Assembly: GCA_964036315.1 (NCBI GenBank)
Contig: OZ038479.1
Coordinates: 58,382,246 to 58,446,245, forward strand
Source of the DNA: Acanthosepion esculentum
Lineage: Eukaryota > Mollusca > Cephalopoda > Sepiida > Sepiidae
Direction: 5' to 3'
DNA: 64,000 nt
A program made the position numbers and the translations under genes. The notes beneath the pieces were generated by a model. That model saw only the letters and a list, made by a program, of their open reading frames with translations, searched no databases and had not been told where the DNA came from. Shown one piece after another: positions 46,306 through 58,454 of this stretch (its first letter is position 1; every line of letters begins with the position of its first letter).

Positions 46306-47230
46306 ATAGCTTCTTTTATAACATTCTTCTGTCGGTTGGACTTTGGTCAAATGCTGCTGCTGGTCATTGGGTTGGTCACTCTGGTCTAAACTGTTGCTCT
46401 TCCCACATTGCTTTGTTTGATCACAGGGCCAGCAAAGATCAATTTGTCATCAGCAATTGTGATATTTGTCCACTCCCGGCAAAGCTATGTCACAAAGGAA
46501 CTTAACAAAAAAATGTCCTTGCAGTTAAAGAAAAGATAAGAGTTCTTCAGGTCTAGTTCTATTAAAATTTATGTACTGTTTTTCTACAATGAATTGCTTC
46601 TGGGTACAAAACATTAACCCTTCATACTTTGTGTTTTATTATGACACTATACTCAACTCAGTTAAGTCTGGAACAAGGCTTGAGTCAGAGGTTCTCTCTG
46701 GCAGTAAGTCAAGTGGGATTTTGTCTCAGACTACTGAAACCTCTGGCTTGGTCATCTCAGTATTCTGCTTATATTGATTTCCACCCAAAACTGGCATGGG
46801 GGGTTGATGTGGATACGGGGGCTCAGTGGTTTCTCTGACAAGGGCTTCTTTGTTGTCTGGCTCTGGATAATTAATTACGCCTCCAAATTTGGAGAGACCC
46901 CTTTTCCAATGGGTAGCAGTCACAAGATATCGATCTGCCTATCTCCTTCCTTCTCTTATTTGTGCCTTGCACTAACACTACCCTATGGGCATGGGCAAGT
47001 CCTCCATCTTCCTTAATATTTCACCTGCACCTTCAACTAATCTGGCTCTTAATCACATGGCATGGCTTAGCTTATGGTCATTAATTAAAATTATCATTTT
47101 AAATTTTGCGCTGGCAAAATTTCTCAGTCGGATTTTGATTAAAAATCAGAAATTTACCAGCTGCTTCCTCTGGTCAGTCACTCTCCCAACCAATCCCACC
47201 AGAGTCACTGCACTCTAAGCACCCTAGGTT
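46306..47230. other. Unclassified, less AT-rich block
   Basis: The composition is more balanced than the flanks, and several overlapping open frames of 65-80 codons occur on both strands (46571-47218). None has a recognisable domain. It may be an old element or an exon-containing fragment. Confidence 0.35.
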
Positions 47231-47954
47231 ACACAAAGAAATTACTCCCTTGATTTGGTTACAGATCAAATTTTATCTATTCTGCTTATATTGTTTTCGT
47301 AACCAGTGCATTAATCAGCTGTCAGCTAAATGTCACCATATGGCTTTTGTGCCTTGTAACAGAATCACTTCCTTTGAAGCATCTCTGCCCTAAAAAAAAT
47401 TAGACTTTGGAAATAAAAAGAAATCTCTCTTTCTTCTCGCAGTCATTGTTCTATTCATTAACCCTTCTCATCTCATTCTGTGCTATGATTTTGATTTAAC
47501 TCCTTTCTTTCCACTCACCGATGTCACACTTTAAACTTAATCTTCAGTTTTATTTAAATAATAATAGCCCAAAATTAATCCAAATTAAAAGAAATTAATT
47601 TTTATATATAAATAAAATTTTTAGTCATTTTTTAAAACATTGGCATGTTTTCTCATCATTGATTTAAATGCCATTTAGTAACTGGATTTTGTCAACGTTT
47701 ACTTAACATTTAATGAAAATAACATTTACACAAATATGTCAAAAATAAAAAAAAGTACCCGAAAAATAAAAATTAAAGAAATATGGACCACCAGCAGTTC
47801 AATAATTGGTATTTATGTTTGAAAATAAATTATCTTTAGCCTTATACAATCAATAGTTTCAGAATTTTTTATTCTATACAATTTTATGAAACTTAGTAGA
47901 ATGAATAATTTTATTTTTCAGACAGAAGTAATTTTTTTTTAGTTAAAAAGTTTT

Positions 47955-48250
47955 TCTGCAATGAAACTAAAAGCCATTAATATTTGTTTTAATTTAGATC
48001 AAAATTTTAAAATCAGTCAATCTTCTTCAAATAAAGTTTCAGAAAAGAATATTTTATTTGTGAGACTTTTTAAGAAAGAGAATTGTGTTGACAGATTTGT
48101 CAGCATGGCCAATTTTTTAAAAAATGATTGCAATCAATTTAAATTTGGTTTGAAATACAGTAAAATGTTTTGCTTATTGGAAAGTTTTATCTATTAGCTT
48201 GGAAATAAAACTAAAAGAAAGATTTTTTTCATTTTTAAAATAAATTTTAA
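47955..48250 (+). repeat. AT-rich dispersed repeat copy
   Basis: A member of the family with ATAAAGTTTCAGAAAAGAA and AGAATTGTGTTGACAGA, shared with 59940-60300 (plus) and 59040-59450 (minus). Confidence 0.6.
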
Positions 48251-48402
48251 ATCTTAGGTATCTCTTTTTTGGAGGTACCTACTTTTGAGTTTAGTACATT
48301 CTTTTAATTCTTAGGTTATAAAATATCTAACTACACCCAATGTATATGTGTCTTTTTTAATTATTTTGAATTTAAGAGATATTAAATTACCATATATCAT
48401 AT

Positions 48403-48660
48403 TCAGTTATGTGCTTAGACGATCATGTATCTTTCGATACATAGACTGACAAGGCAGAATTTTTCTCGCATTTCTTCTGCGGTAGACCAGTTGCCATCCA
48501 AGGCTATAGAACTATTATTTACTCATAGCTGGGAGCAGAAGATGAGGATTCATACTTTTTCCAAGGGTATTGGCACATAAGTGAATATAATGGATTTGAC
48601 TGGAATTCAAACTTGGATCTCCAATTCCTCAATCCGAGCTGCTATCCATTACTCCACCGT
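48403..48660 (-). mobile_element. SINE family B, full-length head and body
   Basis: Minus strand: GGTGGAGTAATGGATAGC head, B-box-like AAGTTTGAATTCCAG, body with TTGGCACATAAG-like and TATAGCCTTGGATGGCAACT stretches, then the hairpin tail ATGTATCGAAAGATACAT. The distal part of the tail is slightly deleted relative to 62635-62928. Confidence 0.8.
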
Positions 48661-49089
48661 TCCAATAGGGAAAAGTAGTTAAAGGCAGTATTCCAAATTA
48701 TTTCCTTTTTGAACGTCCATAAAAATAATTTAACAGTTGGTATTTTAAACATTACCTTTCTTTGATTCTTCTTCCAACATGTTTTATTAAAAAAAAAAAA
48801 AAACTTTATGAAAAGCTATGGGATGAATTTGAAAATAGCACTGAAAAATTAAAATAATTTTTTTAAATAAATAAGTGTACATCTTTTTTCTGTCCAATCT
48901 GAAAGAAAACTGAATTACTTTTTGGGTCAGATTCAGGATGGATATTCCTTATGTTCACGTTTGATGATATTGTATAAAAAATCTTTTACTGAAATTACAT
49001 CTTCATGGACTTTTCCTTATAAAAGCAAAACAGTAAAAAGACATTTTACGAACACTCTCTCCCACCAAATTAAAAAGTACACACAAAAA

Positions 49090-49350
49090 GGTGTTGAGGA
49101 GAAAGCGTTCAGTTCCGGGAATTCCAAACCTGCGGCAACACCTTCATTTCAGTAAGGGAAGTAAGGTCGGTTTCAATACCAGCGTGACAGTGATCGTCGG
49201 GGAAAGAAGAAAAATAAATGTTGTGACTTTGTTGTCCTTGGCCCGTATGTGTATGGCGCTCCTCACGTAAAAACGGCCTTGTGCCACATATTGCCTTAGG
49301 CCGGGTAAATAAGCTCTTACGCTCCACAGGCACAGGAAACAACACAGGAT
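49090..49350. promoter_or_regulatory. Isolated CpG-containing patch, possible 5' exon or promoter (weak)
   Basis: In an AT-rich desert this patch has balanced composition with multiple CpGs (AAGCGTTCAGTTCCGG, GTGATCGTCGGGG, AAAACGGCC). It lies 5.6 kb upstream, in the minus-strand sense, of the zinc-finger exon at 43511. No core promoter element was identified, so the role is a guess. Confidence 0.2.
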
Positions 49351-50697
49351 GTTATAATTTGTAAATATCACGTGTAAAGTTACGAATGAAGTTGTAATGA
49401 AAAATGAAATTCAGTATCTGCTAACAAACAAATTTAGCACAACAAAACAGTGCACACACCTAAAAAAATATTTCGACGTTTTCTAATAAGACAACCTATA
49501 TTCAGTTTCACAATTCATTCATTAATTGAATAAGTACTGAAAATTCCGTAAATCGGATAATTTCCCGATTTTTTGCAAATATTTTTATTGGAGTGGTGGG
49601 GGGCATCATTTTTTGAACCTTTGGTCGTTACCTTAGGAAAATTATATTAAAAATTAGGTACATCTAGACTAGAGAATTCACTAATTAGTACGGATTTTTA
49701 GCCACAAGTAAAAAATTTAAAAAAAAATGATATGCAAAAATGCTGAAAATTTCACTAAAATCGTATTTTATTTTATTTTTTTAAATCATCTTCTTTTTGT
49801 CTCGAAAGTGCGCATTATTTTGGCTGTTTTGATTAAATTCAAAAGATGTATCCAAATACTGAGGAGTAAATTTTATTAACAACACTAACAGTTAACACTT
49901 TTTTACTTAAACTTTACTAAAAATACTTGAGTTTTTAAATTTTTTTTATACATGCTTTTTTTAGTATTGATTGTATTTTTCTTTTTTTGTTATTGTTTTT
50001 ACAAAATATACATCGACATTCTGGATTTTTAAATGACAAAAATGTAAGTTTTTTGCCATCGGAGACTTTCTAAAACTAAAAAAAAAAAACACAATGATTT
50101 TTAAAAACGATGTGTTCTTTCTCCAAATATAAAATAAAAGTTTTTCAGTCGGCTGCTATATTTCAACCTTATTTTGTCCAATAAATTATTTAAAATTCAA
50201 TATTTTGTGGATTTTAAATTATTTTTATTTATTGAGCTTTTTTCTTTTTTTTTATCGAGTGATAAAACGGTTTTTTCCCACCAGAGAAAAAAAAAGTTTT
50301 ATTACAGAAAAATAATCTAACTAAAAGTTTTAAGAGTGAAAGTTTGTTGTTTGTTTTTTTTTGTATTGCATAAAAGTCATATTTAATTTTTAAAAAATTT
50401 TATTGACATGTTCACGGTCACTTTATCGTGCTGTGATTCAATTAAAACTTTTAATTAACAGTGAGTACGATAATTTTATTTTTAAAATAATAAAAACTTC
50501 AAAGTGAAATAAATGCAACTAATTTTCATTTTTTTTTAGTACAGTAAAAAAAGAAAATATTATTGTTCATAATATCTGACATGATAATTGAAACCATAGC
50601 AAAATAAAATAAAAAAATTAGCTAACAAACACTAACAGAGAATGAAAAGAATAACGTTTTCTTTTTTAATAAAAATGAGTTATTCTTCCACTTACCT

Positions 50698-50706
50698 CAG
50701 GCCAGA
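50698..50706 (-). other. Consensus splice donor candidate
   Basis: The minus strand reads CCTGAGGTAAGTGG, a near-perfect donor. It could end a non-coding exon of a minus-strand gene. It is unsupported without a transcript. Confidence 0.2.
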
Positions 50707-52444
50707 AAATGCATCCAGAAAAAACAAAACTGGATGTTTGCTTTGTGTTCAAATGATTTTGTCGGGATTTATCTCAACCTTCACAATTTTTGTATTGTTC
50801 GTTCATATAATATCTTAGTTGAAATTATTGACACAAAGAAAAGAATTAAGAAAACACGATACAACTGTAAAATTACATTTGAGAAAATATTTCGATCGAT
50901 AATAAAACGCGAAGAAAATTAAACGGTGTCAGACAAAATTTGGTTCCTTGTGTTAAAAATCCCAGGATTTTTTTGGTATTTGAGCAAAATGGAAAATTAT
51001 CCAAAAGTAAATTTCTTCTTCACAACTCCTGGCACTACCGACACTAAGGACAGAGTGCCCCATCACCTGAAATATGTGATTCGTGGACCTCACACTCAAC
51101 AACATATCATTTTTCATAAAATACATCTTATATTAAATGCAAATTTTATTGAACTCAAATTACTTTTATGTACAATATATATTTCATTCTTCTATCTTTT
51201 TAAAAAGCTTCAAAGCATAGGAATTTTATGGGACTTTTTAATATCTAATTTTAAAATCCAGTTTAAATTAACAAATTAATTAACTTTTAAACAATTTTCA
51301 AGAAATAGTCTATTCTTAGAGATGAATTTGCAAAAAATTTAAATTTTTACAAAATATTTATTAAATTAATATTAAACAATTGGGACATAAAACTCATACT
51401 AAAAAGAATATTTTTTATATTTATTAGGTTCTTGTCTTGTGAATAATGCTTGATTTACCTGATGATAAAGAGGGAAAATGGAAATTGCTTTAAATTCAGT
51501 TTTAAATACACTAATCAAAGTATTTTACTCATAGGGAATATTAAATTTAATCTGTTAGCTTGGATTAAATCTTCAAGAAAATTTTTCATTTTTTTAAATG
51601 TGTTTTAATCTTAAAGATCGCTTTTATTTTATTTTTGAGGCAGCTAAACCATTTAAGATATCTAATTTTAAACTAGAATTTAAATTAATTCTAAAACAAT
51701 TTTCAAATATATTCAAGTCTTGGAGATGAACTCGCAAAAATTTAAACTTACAAAATATTTATTAAATTAATATTCAACAATTAGAATATAAAAAAAAAAA
51801 CAATACTAAAAAATTATTTTTTATAATTACTCTGCTATTGTCCTGTATGTTGCATCAAATAAGTAAGATCATACTGTTTTCTTATATTTGTGAACAATTT
51901 AACTAGAAATATTGAACAATATACCTAAATAAAAATTAACCATATGACATAGTGGATTGGCAATTGGATTAGGGATTAAAAAGAAACAGTTGATTTACCA
52001 ATGCCAAGAAGATTAATAAAGGACAGTAATGACAAGGAAACACACGGGTAATTTTAGTAAAACAAGAAATTTATTCGCAAATTTACACACTTCAAGTAGT
52101 GTTGGTATCTTGTTTCAGGAAAATAAATCAGAATTCTTAAAGTCTGTAGGTTTTTTTTTTTTTAACGTATTGTCATGAAGAGGAGATGCTCATACAACAG
52201 TTTAAATACTCTGACACAAAATAATATTAAAAATGTTTAAGACAAAGATAAGAGAGTCTGTTGCTCATCAAGGGGATGTATGGTTTGCATATGTTCAAAA
52301 GTAGATGTAGAGAGATTGAAATACTTAGCTTTCTTGAACTGTTCAGAGAAAATTCCTTAAAGTGCCGCTTGCTGTTTAGAGGCCAGGTTATTTTACACTG
52401 ACATGTACTTCAACACTGTCACAAAGAAGTGGAATGAAAGCTTT

Positions 52445-52660
52445 CACATGACTTCAGGCACTCTTCTAATTTAATTTTTCTCCTCATTTTATATCAAAAA
52501 GAATTTTCTGTAGGTTAGCTACTTTCTTTCCTTCTTGGCTCACTCGCAAATTTCTGTAAAGGCAAGGTTTTCATTGGTCAAAAAAGATTTCACATAGACT
52601 TACAAATTTCTTTCCTTTTTCCTCAGTCCTCCAAATTTGAAGGGAGTAAGTGAAAGGAGT
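52445..52660 (+). repeat. Dispersed repeat, copy of 2185-2470
   Basis: Shares blocks such as TTTCACATGAC, TTTATATCAAAAAG, AGGTTTTCATTGGTC/ATC and CCAAATTTGAAGGGAGT in the same order. Confidence 0.55.
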
Positions 52661-53496
52661 TGTTATTTCAAACTCAATTCAGACCATTCCATCTTAAGTA
52701 AATCAACAAATAGCAATTATGTCAACATTTAGGTTTTGTCTCCTATACTTTTAGCTTTATGTATTACTGTCTGTATCCATGGAAATTCCACAGTTTTTTA
52801 ACACTGATTTTTAGATTAAATTCTGAACATAAGTACCATTTACTTGTCATCAGGATTAACATGAATTACTTATGCCTGCTTCTTTGCAATTTTAATTACT
52901 CATGTGAAAATCCTTTTGATAGGGAGTTCTTAAACACCTGGTGGAGCAGAGGAGAGGCCTACAAGATAGATTTACATATCCAAAAATATTTTTAAAAGCT
53001 TATACTTCTAAATATCCATTTTCAATACATATTCAATGAAAAGACACTCAGGTAAATGTTCTAGTAAAGTCTGCAGGAATTGCTAATGGAATTTCAATTA
53101 GTCATGAAAATAAATACATATTAATTATTTTTTCAATAATATAGTTTAGTCAAATGCGGGCAAAACATTCAGTCATCGGTGCATCTTCATTAGTGTCATT
53201 TGGTGCAAAGATAAATGTCTCACTTGGTATAGAGAAACATTGTTTTAGAATTCAAGGACAGACTTATAATAATATTGTTAATCTTCATCCTGAGACAGAA
53301 CCAAGGCAATATGGCACTCACTAGTAGACTAAATTGAAATAAATTGAAATATGAATCAACCAGATTTTTAAATGAATCAATTATAAATTAAATTAAATAA
53401 AAAACAAATTCAAATATGTAACTACAAATTAAAATAGTAAATAAAAATCAATTACAATTAAATATCAATTCAAGTAAAACCTTTAAAAAAGCAATT
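52661..53496. other. No gene recognised
   Basis: AT-rich sequence between a dispersed repeat and a LINE tail. Confidence 0.5.
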
Positions 53497-53615
53497 CTTT
53501 TTTATCAAGTTCACCCCAAGCAAGGCAGTAAAGGGGGTTACTGAGTGTGGAGGAATTAGAAAGAGAAAAATTACTAAGGAGTGAGAACAAAAGAAGAGTA
53601 ATGACACGCTCAGAC
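53497..53615 (-). mobile_element. LINE family 1, 3' tail only
   Basis: The minus strand reads TTCCTCCACACTCAGTAACC, then CTTACTGCCTTGCTTGGGGTGAAC and a short A-run, matching the tails at 27150 and 32200 (motif split here for length: CTTACTGCC, TTGCTTGGGG). Confidence 0.65.
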
Positions 53616-53784
53616 TAGTTTATATTGCCATAGATGACAGGTATTGATAATTATGTTGGCTTTTTCTCTTGAACACAAACCTCATGACAATCACCATGAA
53701 AAGAAGCACCAGTAAACAAAAAAAAAAAAAACTCCTCTCAACCTTTTTTCTCCAATATTCACAGTATCTGTTCCAACTTCTGCA

Positions 53785-54178
53785 GTGTAAAATCTTTTTT
53801 CTTGAAATGGCTGCCAGTTATCTTTGCGCTTTATGAAACCAAATTCTTCCATTGCTACCAACAAATTCTTGGTTCCAGGCTATCTTCCCCCTTTGCCGAA
53901 AAGATTCCAGCATTCACATGCAGGGCCTTGGTGCTTACATCTGGGATAATCTCCCAATGGTAAGGGAATTGTCTGTTGAAGCCCCAGACAACTTTTTCAT
54001 GTGTTTCCATCTTTCATTATTACACTCTGTTACCTCTCTCTTTTTTTCTTTATCACTTCCCCTCTTCTCAGGACTGCAGTATATTAGACATGATTTCTGA
54101 CAGTACAGAAAAGGCTCTCACTCTCCATCCATCTGCAAACATCTCTGGTGATTTTAATGCACACCACAACATTTGGCA
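53785..54178 (+). pseudogene. LINE endonuclease-domain fragment (family 1-like)
   Basis: Translates to CRKDSSIHMQGLGAYIWDNL, then VRELSVEAPDNFFMCFHLSL, then after a frameshift SSQDCSILDMISDSTEKAL and LHPSANISGDFNAHHNIW. The GDFNAHH box is the apurinic-type endonuclease motif of LINE ORF2. The frame changes near 54060. It ends abruptly at the junction with the next LINE. Confidence 0.75.
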
Positions 54179-55329
54179 TAAATATTCTGAAGTGCCTTAT
54201 GTTGCCAGTAATCAGGTTATGTTCAAAAGGAAAACAAGAAAGAACTCGGGAATAAATGTTGGGAAGTGAAAATTTACCAGTTGAGACACAAGCTAAAATC
54301 TCTAAAGAGACAATACAAACAAGCAAATGAGATGGAAAAACTGCCTTTTTTTGGATGTCCGAAATATATTGAGGAAAAAACTTAGAACTCTTCACAGAGC
54401 GGAATGTTACAGAAAGCATGTGAAAGAGAGGGCTAGGAAAAGAGCTGCCTTTATTTCAACCCCTTTTGGATTTACAAAGAGATTACTCAGAGACAAGAGA
54501 AATGGTAATCTTGACTGTACAGCAGAAGAAATAAATTCTTTCCTATGAGAAACACACAGTGACCAAGAAAGAGGAAATAATCTAGGAGAAAACAATCCAA
54601 TAGTGCACCCCAAACAAACCTTGAAAGAATTAAAGAAGGTCATATTGGCAGTTAGATCAGCTTCACCCCAGGAATCAGCAGTGTTCCCTATAGTGTCTAT
54701 AAGGGCTGTCTGAATATTCAATTACAGCTCTGGAAGATATTAAAAGCAATCTGGAGAAGAGGAAAAGTTGCAAAACAGTGGAGGTTTGCTAATGCAGTAT
54801 GGATTCCTAAAGAAAACTCGAAAGGAATTGAACAATTTAGAATGATTTCTTTGCTGAACACTGAGAACAAAATCTTCTTCAGCATCTTGTCCCAACAACT
54901 ACTGCATTATCTAGGTACCAACAATTATATAGATACTTCAGTACAGAAGGGAGGGATTGCTGGCACCCCAGATTGTCTGGAGCATATTGGCATGATAATG
55001 CAGCTCCTAAGAGAAGCAAAAGAAGGGAAAGGTGAGCTAGTCGTACTGTGGCTGAACCTTGCTGGATCCATTCCAGACAAATTAGTCAAGGAAGCTCTCA
55101 GAAGATACCATGTCCCTAGTTGTGTAAGGAATCTCATACAAGATTACTATAATGATTTTAATATAAAAACAACCAATGATTTGATATCTTCAATTGGCAT
55201 CGGCTAGAAAGGGGAATTATTACTGGATAAACTATCTCAGTGATAATATTTACCTGTACTATTTACCTTGACCATGAACATGTTAGTAAAATCAGCAGAA
55301 GTTGGGTTTTGAGGTCCAGGGATGAGAAA

Positions 55330-55788
55330 TGGTTTTGTTTTGATTTGATTTACAGTATATCAACCTCAATGGGTTATTTAATACTGACAAAATTTTCATT
55401 GTTGGTAATATTTTTTCAAAAAATCTATTTCTGGTAATATTTTTTCCTTAAAAAAATCGATTTCAGGTAATAATTTTCCTTCGCTGGTGATATTTATTTT
55501 TCAAAAAATGTATAGCTGGTAATATTTTTTTAAAATATATTGCTGGTAATAAATTTTTAACAAAACTATATTGCTGGTACTAAAACCCATTTTTACACTT
55601 TCATAGTGTTTTGAACCCAGTTTCAGGGTTAACTATTTGCCCATAGATGAGACCCTAACAGATGTTACCACCCCGGGTCAGGGTGGACCTGGGAACACCA
55701 GAAATAATGAGGTGTTTCCATGCTCCTCAAAACTTCCTGATCAGAGGCCTTGCTGCTGGATGTAGTTTATCATCTTACACAGGACACA
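55330..55788 (+). mobile_element. Unclassified element X, copy 2, with 8-bp flanking duplication
   Basis: A 459-bp insertion in LINE family 2, flanked by ATGAGAAA on both sides (55322-55329 and 55789-55796). It starts TGGTTTTGTTTTGATTTG and ends TTACACAGGACACA. The interior has about five iterations of a TTGCTGGTAATA(T)n motif. It shares start, end and interior with 31035-31372. There are no terminal inverted repeats and no poly(A). It starts TG and ends CA, as LTRs do, but the duplication length is not the usual 4-6 bp. Confidence 0.7.
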
Positions 55789-56210
55789 ATGAGAAACGAA
55801 GTACGACAACCTCCAATCTGTGCATATATGGATGACCTGACAGTTACCACATCCACAGTCCCTGAATGTTGGGGGGTAGTGCAAGGTTTAGAAAAGATAA
55901 TGACCTGGGCACAAATGAAGTTTAAACTGACAAAATCAAGGTCTTTAGAACTGAAAAGAGGGATTGTGATAGAAAAGTTCCATTTCAAAATTTCAGGAAC
56001 TATTATCCCATCATTAAAAGAAAAACCAGTTAAATGTCTAGGAGAAATATTCAGTGCTAATTTAAAAGATGCTGATGCTACCCAGAAATGTTTTTCAGAC
56101 CTCGAAGCAATGTTGTGCAAAGTGGACAAGTCAGGGCTGACAGGTTGTTTTAAGTTATGGATATACCAATATACCATTCTGCCAAAGATTCTGTGGCCAC
56201 TGATGTTATA

Positions 56211-56578
56211 CACGGTGTCCATAAAGTTTGTGTGCACTTTAAAAAGTTTATAACTTTATTTGTATTTGCGATAGAAATAATTTGTAAAAAGGATTAGAAA
56301 GAAGTAAATCTATATTTTTTTAAGGTTTTATTGAAATTTTATTTAAGTTTCCACATGTCCTCCATCATTAGCAATACAAAGGGTAATACGATTTTGCAGT
56401 TCACGGAAAACATTTGCCAACTGATTTACAGTAAAGCCTGAAATCACATTAGTTATTTTAGCTATACTTAAAACTAGGTACATTAAACTTTATAACATTT
56501 TTTACAGATTATTTCTATCGCAAATACAAATAAAGTTATAAATTCTTTAAAGTGCACACAAACTTTATGGACACCCTG
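56211..56578. mobile_element. Mariner-type MITE inserted at TA
   Basis: Inverted repeats of about 80 bp begin CACGGTGTCCATAAAGTTTG on the left and CAGGGTGTCCATAAAGTTTG on the right (complement). The element is flanked by TA on both sides (56209-56210 and 56579-56580). The interior still encodes, on the minus strand, a mariner transposase C-terminal scrap (NVFRELQNRITLCIANDGGH). It is therefore an internally deleted mariner. Removing it rejoins the LINE frame (LMLY with EVALTTFEKME). Confidence 0.9.
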
Positions 56579-57239
56579 TATGAAGTGGCATTGACAACAT
56601 TTGAGAAGATGGAGAAAAAGTGAGTGGATATTTGAGAAGATGGCTCGACTTACCCAGGAGTTTAAGCAGTGCAGCCCTGTATGGAGTTTCTAATGCATTG
56701 CAAATTCCCTTTAGAGGATTAGTTGAACAGTGGCAAAGACGAGGGAGGCAATCCTATATAGGGATTCGAAAGATCCTAAAGTTGAAGAAGCAAGTATTGA
56801 GGTACAAACTGGGAGAAAATGGAAGGCTTCACATGAGCTCAGTACAGCAGAACAAAGGTTGAGACAGAAAACACTAATAGGAAAAGTAGCAGTGGGCAGA
56901 TCAGGCCTAGGTTACTGTTCCAATTCACGAGGGAGGGAAAAAAGGAAAGATCAGAAACACTGTCTTTCATATGAAGTAAGAGCAGGTGTGGAGGTAGTTA
57001 GATCCAGTAAAATGATGGCCTTAGGTCAACGTGTTTACAAAATATTTTTTTCGTTATTGAAATAAATAAATACGTACTTCTTGTTCTAAAATAAGAAAGA
57101 TTTATCCCAATTTTCATTTTAAATCCAACAACATAATTGTAACATTTTTTGTCAATAAATTTCTTTAAAAGACCAGTAACCCACCGCATTTTTTATTTGG
57201 TGAAAAAAATCTTTTAAAAATCTATAAAAAGGCCAAGTT

Positions 57240-57525
57240 CGAAGAACTTACTTATGGAACATCCACTTGATCGTCTTTCTTTCGTAAACTTTGTTCCATG
57301 TCTGGATATTGAGCTTTTCCTCCTCTACCTATAGCTTTTTTTAGCAGTTGATCTACACTTTTTTTTAGTTCATTTTTATTTTCTCCATAAACATATGTTA
57401 GCGGCTAACATATGTAACAGTTAGCCTCATTCAATTCATATTCTCTAGCTATTCTTTCTGCTAATTCTATAATTTTTTGTTTAAAATTTGCACTATAACT
57501 CACACGTTTTGACAACATTTTGGCG
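57240..57525 (-). pseudogene. Pogo-like transposase N-terminus relic
   Basis: The minus strand encodes MLSKRVSYSANFKQKIIELA (from about 57518), then ERIAREYELNEANC. After a stop comes NKNELKKSVDQLLKKAIGRG, then GKAQYPDMEQSLRKK. This resembles the helix-turn-helix start and the GR..K.P.LE step of pogo/Tigger-type transposases. A 25-bp palindrome interrupts it at 57391-57415. The remainder of the transposase is missing. Confidence 0.55.
57391..57415. repeat. 25-bp perfect palindrome
   Basis: Arms ACATATGTTAGC and GCTAACATATGT surround a single G. It sits inside the pogo-like coding relic. Confidence 0.9.
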
Positions 57526-58454
57526 GTAAAATAATGTTTATATTTATTGGAAAAATCGCATGGTAATTTTCAACATTATTTTTTTAGCCGCTTAGTTTCG
57601 ACTTTATTCTTAATGTCAAGGTCGACAAAATGTCTTTGTAATTATTATTATTATTATTAGTTTTTTTTGGGGGGGCAAAATTTATAGACGCGTATTAAGG
57701 ATAGATATATTTCTTAATTTTTGGATCATTTGTTTGGATGCGTTTTATTTTTGAGAAATTACGGTAACGAAAGGAATACGAGAAATGCAATTCTCGTATT
57801 ACTTACTGTATACCTACTTCTGCAGCACTCTAATATCATAGCAAAATGGTATTTTTCTCGAAAATGTTCAAAAGCAGTGACATGTTGAGGTTTGGTGAAA
57901 CTGGGGGCCAACTCCTTGATTGAATGTCCCCAAGTACTGAGAAATGTGAGAATGGAAGACATTTTAAACAGATGACACATGAAATAAACACTTTATTCAA
58001 ATGAAATATAAACTAAATTTTTATTTCACTTTTTATTTCGATGAACTCCTGATATGGAGGCACAGGGCTGTCACACCCTCTGCGCCAACTTCTGCACACT
58101 ACTGTTCAAATGTCTGAAAAAAATACACACATACAACACTATAGTAATTATGATATAATTAAGGCAATTAAAACTAATAGAATTAAAATTCAATAAAAAG
58201 AAAATTCATTTAGTTATTGAATTGATGGTTAATTTAGATTTACTATTTTTAAATCTTTAGCTAGTAATGGCATAAATCATTTGCAACCCTATTTTCATAT
58301 TTAAAAAAAAAAAAATGATGAAATGCATTATTCAAGGGAGATAATTCAAAATTCTATCTTTGAATTATATGTTTGATCTTCCAAATAGAAAAATCAAACA
58401 GTTGTAAAATGTGTGTCCATATTTCCTCCGAAATATGGACACACAAGTTCTATT
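57526..58454. other. No gene supported; microsatellite and small hairpin
   Basis: Contains a (TTA)n run at about 57639-57659 and a hairpin with 10-bp arms AATACGAGAA/TTCTCGTATT at 57775-57800. A 73-codon minus-strand frame (57759-57980) has no recognised domain. Confidence 0.45.

Larger units (their letters stand above)
48661..52440. other. AT-rich DNA, no gene recognised
   Basis: Long anonymous stretch. Short frames at 50734-50922 and 50926-51279 are AT-rich and lack domains. A less AT-rich, CpG-containing patch at 49090-49350 stands out. Confidence 0.45.
54245..57035 (+). mobile_element. LINE family 2 (R2/NeSL-like RT), nested and decayed
   Basis: A second, unrelated LINE. Pieces in order are ERARKRAAFISTPFGFTKRL (about 54430), WRRGKVAKQWRFANAVWIPK (about 54755), FRMISLLNTENKIFFSIL (about 54835), TSVQKGGIAG, LVVLWLNLAGSIPDKLV (about 55040), RYHVPSCVRNLIQDYYNDF, the catalytic ICAYMDDLTVTT (about 55815), MTWAQMKFKLTKSRSLELKR, DKSGLTGCFKLWIYQYTILP, then RRWLDLPRSLSSAALYG (about 56640) and RTGRKW-like/VRAGVEVVRSSKMMALGQ sequence ending about 57035. 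RT motif A is ruined: the catalytic Asp is Asn and three residues are missing. The element is split by element X (55330-55788) and a mariner MITE (56211-56578) and lacks its 3' end. The clade call is tentative. Confidence 0.8.

Noticed and set aside
46726..46923. Minus-strand Pro-rich frame as a retroelement gag
   Set aside because: There is no zinc knuckle or other gag feature; overlapping frames on both strands are similarly open.
55330..55788. Element X as a confirmed solo LTR
   Set aside because: TG...CA ends fit, but 7-8 bp duplications and the lack of any paired LTR or internal region argue against a firm call.
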